Part shown: one piece after another, positions 32,957 through 44,123 of the stretch
Position numbering within the stretch: the stretch's first letter is position 1
Layout: every line of letters starts with the position of its first letter
Position numbers and translations under genes: made by a program
Notes under the pieces: model-generated
The model's input: only the letters and a program-made list of their open reading frames with translations
The model's database searches: none
What the model was told of the DNA's origin: nothing
Assembly (NCBI GenBank): GCA_028532985.1
Contig: JANCIK010000003.1
Location: forward strand, 1,250,001-1,314,000
Length of the DNA stretch: 64,000 nucleotides
Direction: 5' to 3'
From: Stropharia rugosoannulata
Lineage: Eukaryota > Basidiomycota > Agaricomycetes > Agaricales > Strophariaceae

Positions 32957-35123
32957 CTACAAGTTATAGCCAACGATGGCCCTTACTGAGCGACAAGGTA
33001 TGTACATCTCCTCGATAGTAGCTTGTTTCCTCGCTTCGATCATACTGTCCCGTAGCCTCTTCGCCTCAATCAGTTCTGCCTTTGTAAGCGGCTCTTTCGC
33101 TGGTATGGGCCAGCACATATCGTCAAGAGAATACCAAAGTGACACTCTTGCTTCCATATCCCTTTAGCCAAACGAGTTAGCTAACAATATGCAAGAGCAA
33201 TGTCATCCACATACTTCCGGTATCTTTCAATCAACTTATCGAATTTTTCTCTGCTCTTAAGTTCTTCTAAGTCTTCGTCATCATCCCAGCCGAAGGGTAG
33301 CAGTTCATGATTTCTGTTCCGTATTCTGTCCTTCAATTCTTCCCACATAGCTTCCCTACATGCCAGAACAATTTGATATGCTCTATAAAGGTGCATAGCC
33401 AGTGATCTATCGTTCAGTTTGTTAACTTGTTCAATTGGAAACAAAGATCCAGGAGGGAGACATGCATCATCTTCCGTGCCTACATTATCGACCATATAAC
33501 GGTGTTGCAAGGGCAACGTGGTGATGTCAACGTATCCCGGGGAGTCGTCTTTGGCAGCAAGGTCGACAGACGACATAGAAGAATCTGTCCGGGAGCGGGG
33601 TGGGGAACCAGACGAAATTCTTGAGTCTGACGAGTTTGTTAATGTTGACACGGCCGAGGAAAATGACACAGAATGTGCTCTATTTCCAGTGGATGGAACA
33701 ATGGTTGATGCGCGAGGACTTAGAAGATCAGCTGTCAAGTCTGGTACTCCGTAAGAAGTCAATATTTGAGGGGGTAGCGGCTGAACAGGCGGCAAAGGAG
33801 GCATGGGGAAGCTTATAATAGGTCCCAAAGCCACCTGGCGGAAATATGTAGTAAGATAGACAGGCAAAACGGCTAGAAATTCATGGCATTGGCACATTAA
33901 GTAGATTAGAGCACTGAGATACAGCATAGTAACTTACATAGAGGCTTCATGTTTATAAAACGGTTCTCAAAGATAGACTTGTACAATGATTCGAGCAAAG
34001 CATGGTCATGGGCAGGCGGTTCTAGTTCTTCTGTCGATGAAGTCGAGCTTGTTATTGTAGCAAGCTGCAGATGTCGAGTGCCACTTGTGCTACGAGTAGT
34101 AGATGTTGATCGTAAGGGTCGAGGTCGAAGAGCTTGGGTAAACCAGCGGGGAAGGGCGGGAAATACAATATCTGACATTTTCTGTCCATAATACTTTCGT
34201 GGCATAAGTGCAGGGGAACTTACCGTCTTCTATTACTTCAATGGAACCACCCGGAACTAGGACCCTGCTAATCTCCTAAGACATATAATTTAACATCTCG
34301 CGAAGCAACATGAGGCTATGCGCCTACTGCGAACAGAATGTCCCACTAAAACGGAGTAGTTAGCATTAAGAAGCAGATGGCTCCGTAAGTCAGGCACCTT
34401 ATTCTCCGGTACACCAGTTGCTATTGACTGCACATGTACATGATCGAATTCATCTTCAGCAAACGGGAGTTTATTCGTCACGCTAATCGACACTTTGAAT
34501 ACAAAATGATAGACATTTGGACAAGGGCTTACAAGTTTCCATGTTTCCATTCAACTCTGCTTGCTATGGTAGGCGGTAGGAGATGATGTGGAATTTGAAC
34601 ATCGACGAGATCGAAGCCTACCTAAGGAGGACAGTAAACAGACACGCAGTCAGCCAGGGAAGTCAGGGTGAACGAGAATTACACAGACAAATTCACATTC
34701 CGGCCACGCCTTCGCGGCGTCGATTATCCAGTTTCCGGTCTGTAATACACTGTCAACTTGGAGAATCGGGATCCACTACACGAACGCACGCCACAACCTA
34801 AATCTAAAACCCGTGTCGGGTGTTTTTCCTTGAACGGTACAAACGATATAGATCCCCGAAGATGCTGAGCCATTCTATTATCAAGGCCTTCACTTTAAAC
34901 GGACGAATGAACGGCTTGTTTTTGAGTTTCAAAAGAAAACGTACAGCTCCAACACATCCCGGTCGTACGATAGAGGGTAGGGGGCCTTTTCCTTGTCGTA
35001 TGAGTGGTGTTTTTGGCCGTACTTGAACTGAAAATCCTTCCGTCTCATGTATCTCCTTCCGTCTCCTGACTGTGAACCTGAGCCAGAGAACGAGGGCGCA
35101 AGAATCGACGAAGTCAATGGCAT
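32957..35123 (-). CDS. SAM-dependent methyltransferase, fungal LaeA-like fold, extended
   Basis: About ten exons on the minus strand, the first 35123-34945 and the last 33161-32957. After a Ser/Gly-rich start comes RRKDFQFKYGQKHHSYDKEK, APYPLSYDRDVLELEGLDNR, then motif I VLDLGCGTGNWIIDAA, the ECEFVGFDLVDVQ acidic strand, KLPFAEDEFDHVHVQSIATGV and RVLVPGGSIEVIEDD. These are the class I methyltransferase motifs in the fungal group that includes LaeA-type regulators. The C-terminal half is unusual: Ser/Thr-rich inserts (RSTSTTRSTSGTRHLQ) and a charged helical end (FDKLIERYRKYVDDIALA before the last intron). The target is unknown, and a LaeA-like regulatory role is only one option. The final donor choice (GTATGT at 33214) is what keeps the frame open. 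Confidence 0.78.
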
Positions 35124-35700
35124 GGTTTTGAGTGGAGTGGGTAGCGGCTGTATACGCGCAGCGTAGCAGTATTATGATAGGAGCTTGACTTCAAACAGGA
35201 AAACTTGGGGCAGTGGTAGGGGTATATGGTCGTATGATGACAACAAATGGATTACACCATAGCTGCCTTGGAGGAAGCACTGATGGGGAGAAACTTTTTG
35301 AGGGAGATGGCCGACGAATCGTCGAAGTCAGCGTTCTTATTAGAGATAGTGATGCCTTGAATATCTGTCAACGTCTTCAGATGCTTGATCTATCTCCGAC
35401 AGCTCTCACTGCTCGGCAAGTCAGTGATATCATGTAACTGTTATTACGCGCCGTGCGAGACATATCAGTAATCACAACATCTGCGTCAGGTTGACTTTAG
35501 GTCAAGGATGATGAAGGACGTTGATGAAGTAGGTTCTTCTGAACTATTATTAAGATACACATCGCTCTGATACATAAAAACGTAGGGTATATCGTAAAGA
35601 GAGCAGAAAGTCATGGATGGGTCGTAGTCTCGTGTTTGATTTAAGAACGGCATTGTTCCCATGAGATGTCGAAAAGGAGAATGGGAATGGGAAGCAGAAA
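35124..35700. other. Intergenic: methyltransferase promoter and AIF2 3' end
   Basis: A short frame at 35213-35437 has no recognisable domain. No other feature is supported. Confidence 0.4.
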
Positions 35701-37048
35701 TTAGACGTATGGTCCCTTCAACGGGCCCAACATCAAGCTCTTAGACTTCATGGTACGTACAAACCAGTCACCCAGAACAAAGCCGCCCAGGAATCCCATG
35801 TAGCCAACACCTCCGGTCTGCAGAAATTTCATTAGATGATTCCGGGAGCCATGACGTAGGATGAACGTACCTTTCCGAGCATGACAACGATGACCTCAGG
35901 GCTGCCCTTGTACGGCTTAAGTGACTTGCCTTTCAAGTACGCTACTACGTTAGCAGATACTACGGCGCCGTGAGCCTGAGCTTTCAATAACTGCTTCTGT
36001 TCATCCCAGTTGACCACGTCTCCGACAGCGAAGATGTCGGGGTGATTAGGGAGTTGAAGGGTTGGCTCAACGTTTAGACTTCCATTTGCTGCCAATACAT
36101 CGTCACCAAGCGACTGTGCAATGAACTCTGTGTTGGGCCTAGGTCCGCGGGTAGCGAGCTAAAGCAATACAATCGTCAATGTAGTGATGCTTCTGGAGAA
36201 ATGTGAATTGAGACTGACCACCAGGTCCGCTGAGATACGTTTGCCGTTTCTGGTCTTCACTGATCCTCCAACAATTTCATGACTGTCGAGATAGTCATTT
36301 GTTACCAAGTTAATCTTCCTTGCTGCCAACCCCTTCTCAATGGCCTTCCTGAACTTCATGGGATACTGTTTGTTGAGAACATTCTTGTCTCCTTGGACAA
36401 TCGTGACAGTTTTTTCCTGTCGTTTAAAGCATCAGCTCCATCTCTTTGATTGTAAGTAGACATATTCATACAGGCCAAGTGTCGGCGATCTCTCCGGCAA
36501 GTTCTATTAAAGAGTTAGTTTAATTCAAGTTAATAACGTGATATAGATAAAGCTGGCTAACCAAGTCCAACGGCTCCTGCTCCCACTAGGACGATATTGT
36601 TAGCAGACTTGATAATAGCCCTACTATCGGCCCAGTATTGTCGCAGCTGGTCCGGCTCGTCAGGGAAACCAAAATTGCTAGGCCATGTTGAACCCGGGGA
36701 AAGTACGAGAGCATCAAAGGCTACATGCTCGTTGTTGGACAAGAAAACATGTCCGCCGCGGCCACTTGAAGACTTCTCGATGCGCTCAACTTTCACTTGA
36801 ATGAAGGTACCTTTACCCTTGACGAATATGTCTTTTAAAGGAATAAGAACTTGATCTTCAATTCCTTCGGGCTTGGAAACGACAAGGCGGACAGTAGCAG
36901 GAAGGAGAACGAAGTTGGGGCGAGGATCAATGAGAATGAGGTTGAATTTGGAAGTATCCAAAGACTTCGAAAGAGTCCTTGCAGTGATAGCACCTCCGGC
37001 ACCGCCGCCAACGATGACTATGTTTTTGCGACCGTTCCTCGAAGACAT
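35701..37048 (-). CDS. AIF2/AMID-type FAD-dependent oxidoreductase
   Basis: Five exons on the minus strand; exon 1 is 37048-36562 and the stop is at 35701. The N-terminal FAD motif is KNIVIVGGGAGGAITARTL. A second Rossmann motif, IVLVGAGAVGLELAGEIAD, lies across the first intron and binds NAD(P)H. VLATRGPRPN and the FAD-closing DIFAVGDVVNWDEQKQLLKA follow. The C terminus (GYMGFLGGFVLGDWFVRTMKS) is hydrophobic with a basic end, as in AMID proteins that associate with membranes. The size, about 377 residues, fits the family. AIF2-like proteins oxidise NAD(P)H, can reduce quinones such as CoQ, and have been tied to cell-death or stress responses. A housekeeping NADH oxidoreductase role is equally possible. 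Confidence 0.87.
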
Positions 37049-38441
37049 GAAGTTCAGGTGGAGTAATGTGCTTTGAGGAGGCTTTGTGGGGGTTTTCTTG
37101 ATGAGCGACTGGCATTACACATTCTGCTCTGCTTTTGTAGGTCAATTCTTGTTGGGACCTGCGTAAGCGCCTACTAACGCGTTACATACATACAATTTCA
37201 TCAGCACTGGTGAAGAGTTTGTAACGTTGCTGCTCCTCTTAGGCGAGGTTCTCGATCAGTGACAGTTTGCAAGGAACAGTAGTAAGCATGAATGTGTCGT
37301 GTTGCGCCCAATTTAGCGGAGCAATCTGCTTACCAGTAGTCGGGCAGCAATAGACCGCAGCATATGCTCTAAGACATGGTGGGTCTGGTCATTTCAAAAG
37401 ATATCAAGAAACATCGTACATATACCAAGGTTAGAATTGATAAAAAACCTTGCTTGTTACTGATAGCACAGCTCACTACGACGATCTAAAAATACGAATC
37501 ATTCAGCACTACAGTTTAATAGGGTCATCATTATACTCACGGGCATTGATTCGGTGTTTACACATTTGAGCACATTTAAATTCCTCAGATATTGTGTTGG
37601 GCTACTCGAGTATATGTAACGCAACCGAGAGTCAGGCGTGTCAATGAAAGGGTGTATCGGAAGAACATCTGAAGATAGGGACGCTGGCATATAACAGGTA
37701 AGCACTGATGGGACCGACCGAGGTTTGTACCGGAGTCTGCAGCACATAGCATGCCGCTTTAGAGGAGCGGAAACAGCAGTTAGTAACATTTTGTTATGTA
37801 AAGCACATTGAGAGGAGATAATTGAATTTCGAGATAATCGAAACGGGTTCAAGCCAGGATGTAGCTGTAAGCAACCAACTGTGACAATGGTTATGCTGCA
37901 TGCATCCTTCTCAATAGGTCAGAATTGCTTAAGAGAACGGTGACGCGCTCACTGTACCTAGTGAGCAGGACGTCTCCGTTTAGTAAACTTGCTATTGATC
38001 CTATATCATTCTGAAGTGAGCAGAGAGCAAGGTTTATCCAACCATCTTCGCGCCCGTAAGCGCCAATCCACTAGCTTGAATTCGATCCCTGTAGTGCGAT
38101 CTACGCATGCAAACCGAAGCGCAGCTGGAGCAAAGCTGGAGAGTTGGCCAATACTAGCCGAAGCAGTGGCAGTCAAGAAAAATCCAATATAGGCAAAATA
38201 TAGGCGGCTCCGGGTGTCATAAGGAAGGATGAGCGCCACAGTAGAAGCCGACATAGACGGAAAATGCCAAATGCCAGGGTATGCCTTGGTAAGTATGCTG
38301 TATGACAAGTTACACTTACAATGGCGGAGTGAAAAAGTTCGACCTCGCTTCACTTCTGTGAGCGTGTGAAATGACGTCACGCACTCTAGGGGCCTTGCGC
38401 CAACAAGAAGTTGGAAGTTGATCACCGTTGACTCCTGGGTA
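37049..38441. other. Long gene-poor stretch, 1.4 kb
   Basis: No gene is supported with confidence. The longest frame, on the minus strand at 37499-37852 (117 residues), has no domain, no introns with support and an ordinary composition. A 208-residue minus-strand frame at 38006-38632 overlaps the GNL1 start and is probably a shadow. The 3' part is the GNL1 promoter. Confidence 0.4.
38372..38379. promoter_or_regulatory. CRE-type TGACGTCA site
   Basis: The palindrome TGACGTCA lies 62 bp upstream of the GNL1 start codon, in position for a bZIP (ATF/CREB-type) activator. Its function is inferred from the motif and location only. Confidence 0.4.
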
Positions 38442-40653
38442 ATGCCTCGCCGCAAAATTGTATCCACGCGCCAGAAGAAAGCAGACCAGCAATTAAGGCG
38501 CGCTGTAAAACGCGGTGATGCTCCTCCTCCGGATCCCAAGAAGCCGACGCAAAAGCGGAAGCGAAGAGTAGGGCCGACAGGCCAAGTTGTGGGTGCACCG
38601 GCCAACGATGCGCAGATAGAATCCGCTCGCAAGCTTCAATCAGCCTTCATCAAATTACCTCCCACATTTCTGGAGGAAACCAAAGCCTTAGCATCTAACC
38701 TGATCCTCGAACGACCCATTACTGATGAGAAGGCGATCTACCACAACTATGAAGATGATGGAGAACCTAGCATTCCTTTGACCTGTCCTAAGCGACCAAA
38801 GTGGCGATTTGAGATGTCCAAACTTGAAGTTGAGCGTAACGAAGAAGGTTATTTCAAGAAGTGGCTCGATCAAACAGACGAAGCACTTTTCAAATGGCAG
38901 AACAAGGAAGAAGCAGTAACTTCGGAGCCGTCAAAACTTCAGACCATGCCCCGTTCTCCCTCATACTTCGAACGTAATTTGGAAGTTTGGCGCCAGCTGT
39001 GAGTTGTCATCTGCGTAAGCTAATAGTTTGATGCGAGAGATTTGCAGATGGCGCGTCACTGAAATTTCTCAGATTATATTTGTTCTTCTGGATTCTCGTT
39101 GTCCCACCCTGCACTATCCGCCTTCGCTTTCCTCATATCTTGGAGGCCGTAAAGTCATTCTTGTTCTTACAAAAGTTGACATAGCTGGACCTTCTCGTGT
39201 TGATGCTTGGATCAAGTATATCAATTGTAGGCATCCGGAAGCACGTATCGTACAGGTCGAATCATACATCGAGAAGGAGTCTCAAGAGGAGCGACAAGGA
39301 CGCATACAATATGAGCCACACATTCCGGAGCACTTCCGTGCTCGCTTGGTAAGTGCAATCAGGGAAGCGCACTCCGAACTTTTAGAGCCACCAGAGAAAG
39401 TGAAAAATAGTCCTAATTGGCTGAAGAACTGGGTGCCTCCTGTGAAAAGGGAGATCGACTGGCAAAAGGTCTTGGAAGCCAAAGGCTCGAAGGTAGGGCT
39501 TGCGGTTGGTGGAGCTGCAGTCCCCAAGAACCATGAAGACATAGATATTGATTCACCTGACGGTCAAGAAAATCGGCAAGAACCGTCTTGTTTGACCATT
39601 GGCCTCATAGGTACTATCCGTGATTACTGGTTCAAGCCGATCATAGCTTAGCTTCTGATTTTAGGCCAACCCAACGTTGGGAAATCCTCCTTATTAAATG
39701 CTCTCTTTGGTTTGAGAAAGGTGCGAGCTTCGAAAACCCCCGGAAAGGCAAGTATACTACCCAACTCTTCAATCCCTTTTGACTATCAAGTCTAACCTGT
39801 GCACAGACTAAACACTTTCAGACACTTTTCTGGACATCTGATGTCCGTTTAGTCGACTGCCCAGGTTTGGTGATGCCAAATTATGTTCCAATGGAAATGC
39901 AGGTAATTACTATTATCTGGTATAATCAAACTTCAAGTCCTTATCCTAGTTACTACTTAGATTCTATCAGGGATACTTCCGATATCCAAGGTCTCGGCTA
40001 TCGCGTCCTCAATTTACTTCGTCTCTCAAATTCTGCCCTTGGAACGAATCCTTAATTTGCCTCATCCTTCGACCAAATTGGAACCCGTTGAAGACAAACG
40101 TACGTGGCGCGACGACAGACGATCTGCAGCGCCTACTGCGCCTGCAAACAGATCAGCATGGACCGCAATGGATATACTCATTGCATATGCCGATACGAAA
40201 GGTTGGTTAACGGCAAAAGCAGGACGTCCCGATATTCACCGCGCTGGAAATGCATGTAAGTTCTTTGGCTTTGAGTAGCCTTCCATAAAGTCTTATCACA
40301 CATCTTCAGTACTACGTGCGGTTGCGGAGGGACGCATAGGTTGGGGTTTCTGGCCTCCTGGTACAGCTAAAGATGAAATAAATGCATCGAGTGCACCAGA
40401 CCAAGGAATTTGGCTCCCTCGTGGAGACAAGGCTGACGATAGTGACTATGAATCCGGACGAAATGAAAGTGACGCGGAGTCTACCGAGAGCGAAATGTCG
40501 GATTCGGAGGAGCCGACTGTCGGAGTTGAAGATGGCGAAAGCGATGGCGAAGAGTTGTCAACAGCGAAAGTGGGCACTGGAAGATTTGGGGCACTTGCGC
40601 TGAGTGACCCTGCCGGTGACAGCGAAGAAGAATCTGAAAAGTCAAGTGCTTGA
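38442..40653 (+). CDS. GNL1-like circularly permuted GTPase
   Basis: Exons 38442-38998, 39048-39610, 39665-39747, 39807-39902, 39961-40255 and 40310-40653 give 645 residues. The N terminus is strongly basic (MPRRKIVSTRQKKADQQLRRAVKRG), as in the nucleolar and ribosome-associated YlqF/MMR1-HSR1 group. The GTPase motifs occur in permuted order: G4 LVLTKVDIAG first, then G1 GLIGQPNVGKSSLLNALFG, then the Thr-containing G2 segment KTPGKTKHFQT, and G3 LVDCPGLVMP. The C terminus is acidic and Ser-rich (DAESTESEMSDSEEPT). Circularly permuted GTPases of this type act in ribosome assembly and export; the closest family appears to be GNL1. The intron after KTPGK has a GC donor (AAG|GCAAGT), and the exon between G1 and it is only 83 nt. 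Confidence 0.88.
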
Positions 40654-41014
40654 ACATGTGCATCTACCATCACAGTGCATGAACGTCAGTCGCGGTCATT
40701 CATTGCTATTCTCTGCTCATGAGATTCCTGAGTTCTTCCGGGACCAGTTAATTTCCTTGAATTCACTAACAAATATATCTGTATACTTCTTGTATAAAAA
40801 AGCATGTTATACTTTGTATGTCTGACGATCCAGCCTCTACTATCTTTAGAAAACTCCGCAGTCAGCTCATATTCGTCCTTAATCCATCCTACAACGCTAC
40901 AGTTCGATTATGCCGAAGTTTACGAGTACTAATATCGACTTCTCGATGGAGTTCCGCTCAACTAGTAAATCGTTTATAAAGGCTGTGAAAAAGTAATCAG
41001 TTGCTCAAGCTAAT
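40654..41014 (+). promoter_or_regulatory. CE12-1 upstream region with TATA box
   Basis: TATAAA at 40975-40980 lies 35 bp before the ATG at 41015. The rest of the interval holds the GNL1 3' UTR. No gene is seen in it. Confidence 0.5.
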
Positions 41015-41970
41015 ATGCGTTTCTTTCAGCTTTCCGCTTTTTGCTCCATCGTTGCTTCGTCTGTTTATGCGCAAACCGTGTATCTAGCAGGTGACTCTAC
41101 CATGGCTCCAGGAGGGGGTGGTAATGGTACAAATGGTTAGTTTTTCGTGTCATCGTCTCGTTTGCTGTCTTGCTAACAACTGCCTAAATAAATATCTAGG
41201 CTGGGGGCAATATCTGGCGCAGTATCTTTCTGTACCTGTGGTCAATCTAGCAATTGCTGGCACCTCTGCACGGTCATACACTGACCAGGGAGATTTTGCA
41301 AAAATTATCAACACGGTGAAACCTGGCGACTTTGTTGTAATTGAATTTGGCCACAACGACGGTACTTCAGGTGCAGTTGATAATGGTAGGCAAGATGCCG
41401 TGGGCAGCGATACTACAACCACTGCTACAGTCACTACTGCAAAGTGAGAAAATGCCTTTCTAAATATCCCTTCTTCTGACATGATTTGTATAGTGGCACC
41501 TCGATTGTCATCCACACCTTCAATTTCTACATCGACAACGCAGTTAACTCACTGAAAGCGAAGGGTGCAGTACCTATTATCTCTTCCCAGACACCAGACA
41601 ACATTTGGAGCGGCAATGTCCTTTCTGCCCCGCCTCGTTTTGTCAGCTATGCTCAGATTGCGTCAACACAAACTTCAGCTGTATATGTCGACCACTTCGA
41701 CTACGTTGCTACACAGTATGAAAGTATCGGCGAAGAGACAGTGAACACGTTCTACCCGATGGATCATACGCACACTTCGCCGACTGGAGCCAATGTTGTT
41801 GCACAAGCGTTTGTGCGCGGACTTGCTTGTGGAACAAGTAGCCTCGCTCAGAAAATCAACGACGCCGGCAAGAGTGTCCCGCTTGCAGGTATGCATTCTA
41901 TTTGCATGAAATATACTCAATAACGTGAAGTTGACTGCGGTTCTTTATGGAAACAGGACAGTGCCTGTGA
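41015..41970 (+). CDS. Rhamnogalacturonan acetylesterase (CE12), copy 1
   Basis: Exons 41015-41135, 41200-41443, 41494-41888 and 41957-41970 give 257 residues. The signal peptide is [20 protein letters not shown]. The SGNH-hydrolase blocks follow: [11 protein letters not shown] with the nucleophile Ser, the IAGTSARS oxyanion block, FGHNDGT, and [15 protein letters not shown] carrying the Asp-x-x-His pair. The protein ends GQC plus one residue, encoded by a 14-nt last exon that includes the stop. CE12 enzymes remove acetyl groups from the rhamnogalacturonan backbone of pectin and help secreted lyases and hydrolases. Low-complexity Thr-rich [10 protein letters not shown] sits in an exposed loop. 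A plant-litter or wood-degrading lifestyle fits but is not proven. Confidence 0.92.
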
Positions 41971-42525
41971 AGGACTTTTCATCGAATGGGCCGAGACTGC
42001 TATACAAGTTTTGAAGGATGTATCAGTACGCATGTAATGTTATAACAAGTCGCACTCCAGAGGATAGCTGGCTCGAGTTCTCAAATAATTTTAAATGGAC
42101 CCTCCTGACCATTAATTTGCGAGCCAACGGAGTCAGCAGATCATCAACGTGTTAATCTGCTGCTTCTGATGGATAAAGAAGTGAAGCACGGCTGCTGGAG
42201 TGTGTTCACTTCCACTAACCAGGTGGCAGGAGCGGACTCCACCTAAAGTTAACAAAGGAATGACGGGAAGGCATTGCCATCCATTTCATATGATTTGCTT
42301 GCGGGCCGATTGCTTCTTATGACAGCGATGATGATATTTCTACTATGTTTACATGTTCTACTAATAATTACTCTTCGAATTCACAGACCCCATATTCAGC
42401 CTTTCGAAATATATATTCCTGGATTCGTCGAGTACGTAGGTTTCACCGTTAGCCTGACACCAGCTGATCCTTGCTTCGCATATATAAAGCGTTCGCAGGG
42501 GAAGCGTCTTCCATTTCAATTCAAC
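41971..42525 (+). promoter_or_regulatory. Spacer between CE12 copies, TATA box
   Basis: TATATAAAG at 42481-42489 lies 37 bp before the ATG of copy 2, the same arrangement as in copy 1. A frame open from 42274 continues into exon 1 but lacks a signal peptide at its start and is not the likely N terminus. No other gene is supported. Confidence 0.5.
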
Positions 42526-43481
42526 ATGCGCGCTATTCTATCTGTAACATGGTCTGCTATAGCCTTGACAGCCTATGCCAGACATAACCGTACAGTGTAT
42601 TTGGCTGGTGATTCTACCATGGCCGAAGGAGGATCAGGACCTGGCACTAACACAGATGGTATGATTATGTCTTCACTTGAATAGTAAGTACTAACTACTG
42701 ATACGAATGGTCTTAGGTTGGGGCCAGTATTTTGGACAGTACATGGCAATTCCTGTGGTGAACATGGCTCTCGGCGGCACTTCCGCAAGATCTTTTACGG
42801 TCGAAGGACATTTTGACACTATCATTAACACGGTCAAAAAAGGTGATTTTGTGGTAATCGAATTTGGCCACAACGATGGATCTTCAGGTACGGTGGACAA
42901 CGGGAACCAGGACGCACCTGGCAGTAATGTTACTACTACCGAAACCATTACGGCTGCAAAGTAAGTCAATTATCTCGAGCAACGTAAAGCGTTCTGATTA
43001 CCTTTAATGATCCGAAGTGGGACAAGCATAGTCATTCACACGTTCAATTTCTATATAGACAATGCCGTCAACGCGTTGAAAGTGAAGGGCGCTATACCGA
43101 TCATCTCTTCCCAGACACCAGACAATATTTGGAACGGGAGCGTAATTGCCAATCCTCCTGAGTTCGTTGCAGATGCTCAGATTGCCTCTGTACAAACCTC
43201 GGTTACGTATGTCGACCACTACAACTATGTCGCAACTCAGTACGAGAGTATCGGCGAAGCGACGGTCGACACCTTTTATCCAAATGACCATCTTCACACT
43301 TCACCGACAGGAGCCAATGTTGTTGCGCAAGCTTTTGTACGCGGACTTGCTTGTGGTAAGAGTAAATTGACCAAGTACATCAATGAAGCAGGGAGGAGCG
43401 TCCCTCTCGCAGGTACGCCGCACATTTATCGAGATTCAAAAAAACCTTTTACTAATTCAAGTAACAGGGCAGTGCATTTAG
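42526..43481 (+). CDS. Rhamnogalacturonan acetylesterase (CE12), copy 2
   Basis: Exons 42526-42658, 42717-42960, 43018-43412 and 43468-43481 give 261 residues. Exons 2, 3 and 4 have exactly the same lengths as in copy 1 (244, 395 and 14 nt), and introns fall at the same codons. The signal peptide is MRAILSVTWSAIALTAYA. Catalytic blocks are [32 protein letters not shown] and [15 protein letters not shown]. The main differences from copy 1 are a longer Gly/Thr loop before the first intron and scattered substitutions, so the duplication is old enough to have diverged but both copies keep all catalytic residues. Each has its own TATA box. Confidence 0.92.
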
Positions 43482-44123
43482 TCGAAAAAAAATACTGCAC
43501 CATAATTCCATCCCATTTAATTGTGTTGAATGCTGGCTTCTAGATACATACCGTCAAGTATCATGGAGGGAAGGTACATTGAAAAGCTTATATGTCGCGG
43601 TAGGTTCAAGAGCAAGCGTTCGGAAAAGCGGGCCGTTCGTGGGTCCCATAAGCGTTAAGCGCCCATATGCGATTGCGAGGTCTACCGTCTCATGGACCTC
43701 TATCCCACCTAGAAAGGGAGAGAAAGAAAACCAAATCCCGGAGAAGCAGTATTTGGAATATATTTGACTCCTTTGAGAAATATAACTTCATACAACTTCC
43801 ATTGCATACTTTGAAGGAATCAATTTGGAGGGATGTATCATGTCCATCATCTCTCGACGCTCGGCCCCCCAACGGCCCCCTTACCATAGCTCATTAATGG
43901 AACATAACCCATTTACGGAAGATCCGGATATGCTCTATGCTGATTTAATTCCACAAGAAAGTGTTTGCTTTATCGTTTATAATGCTTTAGATCAACTCAG
44001 CTTAAAATCAACTTAAAATCAACTTCATTCACAAACTGTTCGAACGGGCAGCCGGGCCGGAATATCCTAAGCGCCCACGCTTGGCCCACGCGTCATGGTG
44101 ACTGCAGAGACTCATTTTGCACA
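43482..44123. other. Intergenic stretch, no gene supported
   Basis: Short frames have no domain. The stretch holds the copy-2 3' UTR and the promoter of the coiled-coil gene. A local direct repeat CTTAAAATCAA occurs twice in tandem at about 44000-44022. Confidence 0.4.

Noticed and set aside
37499..37852. 117-residue minus-strand frame in the 1.4-kb gap
   Set aside because: No recognisable family, no promoter or splice evidence. A chance frame of this length is plausible in 1.4 kb. RNA-seq could reopen the question.
38006..38632. 208-residue minus-strand frame over the GNL1 start
   Set aside because: Half of it is a shadow of the first GNL1 exon, and no domain or intron support exists.
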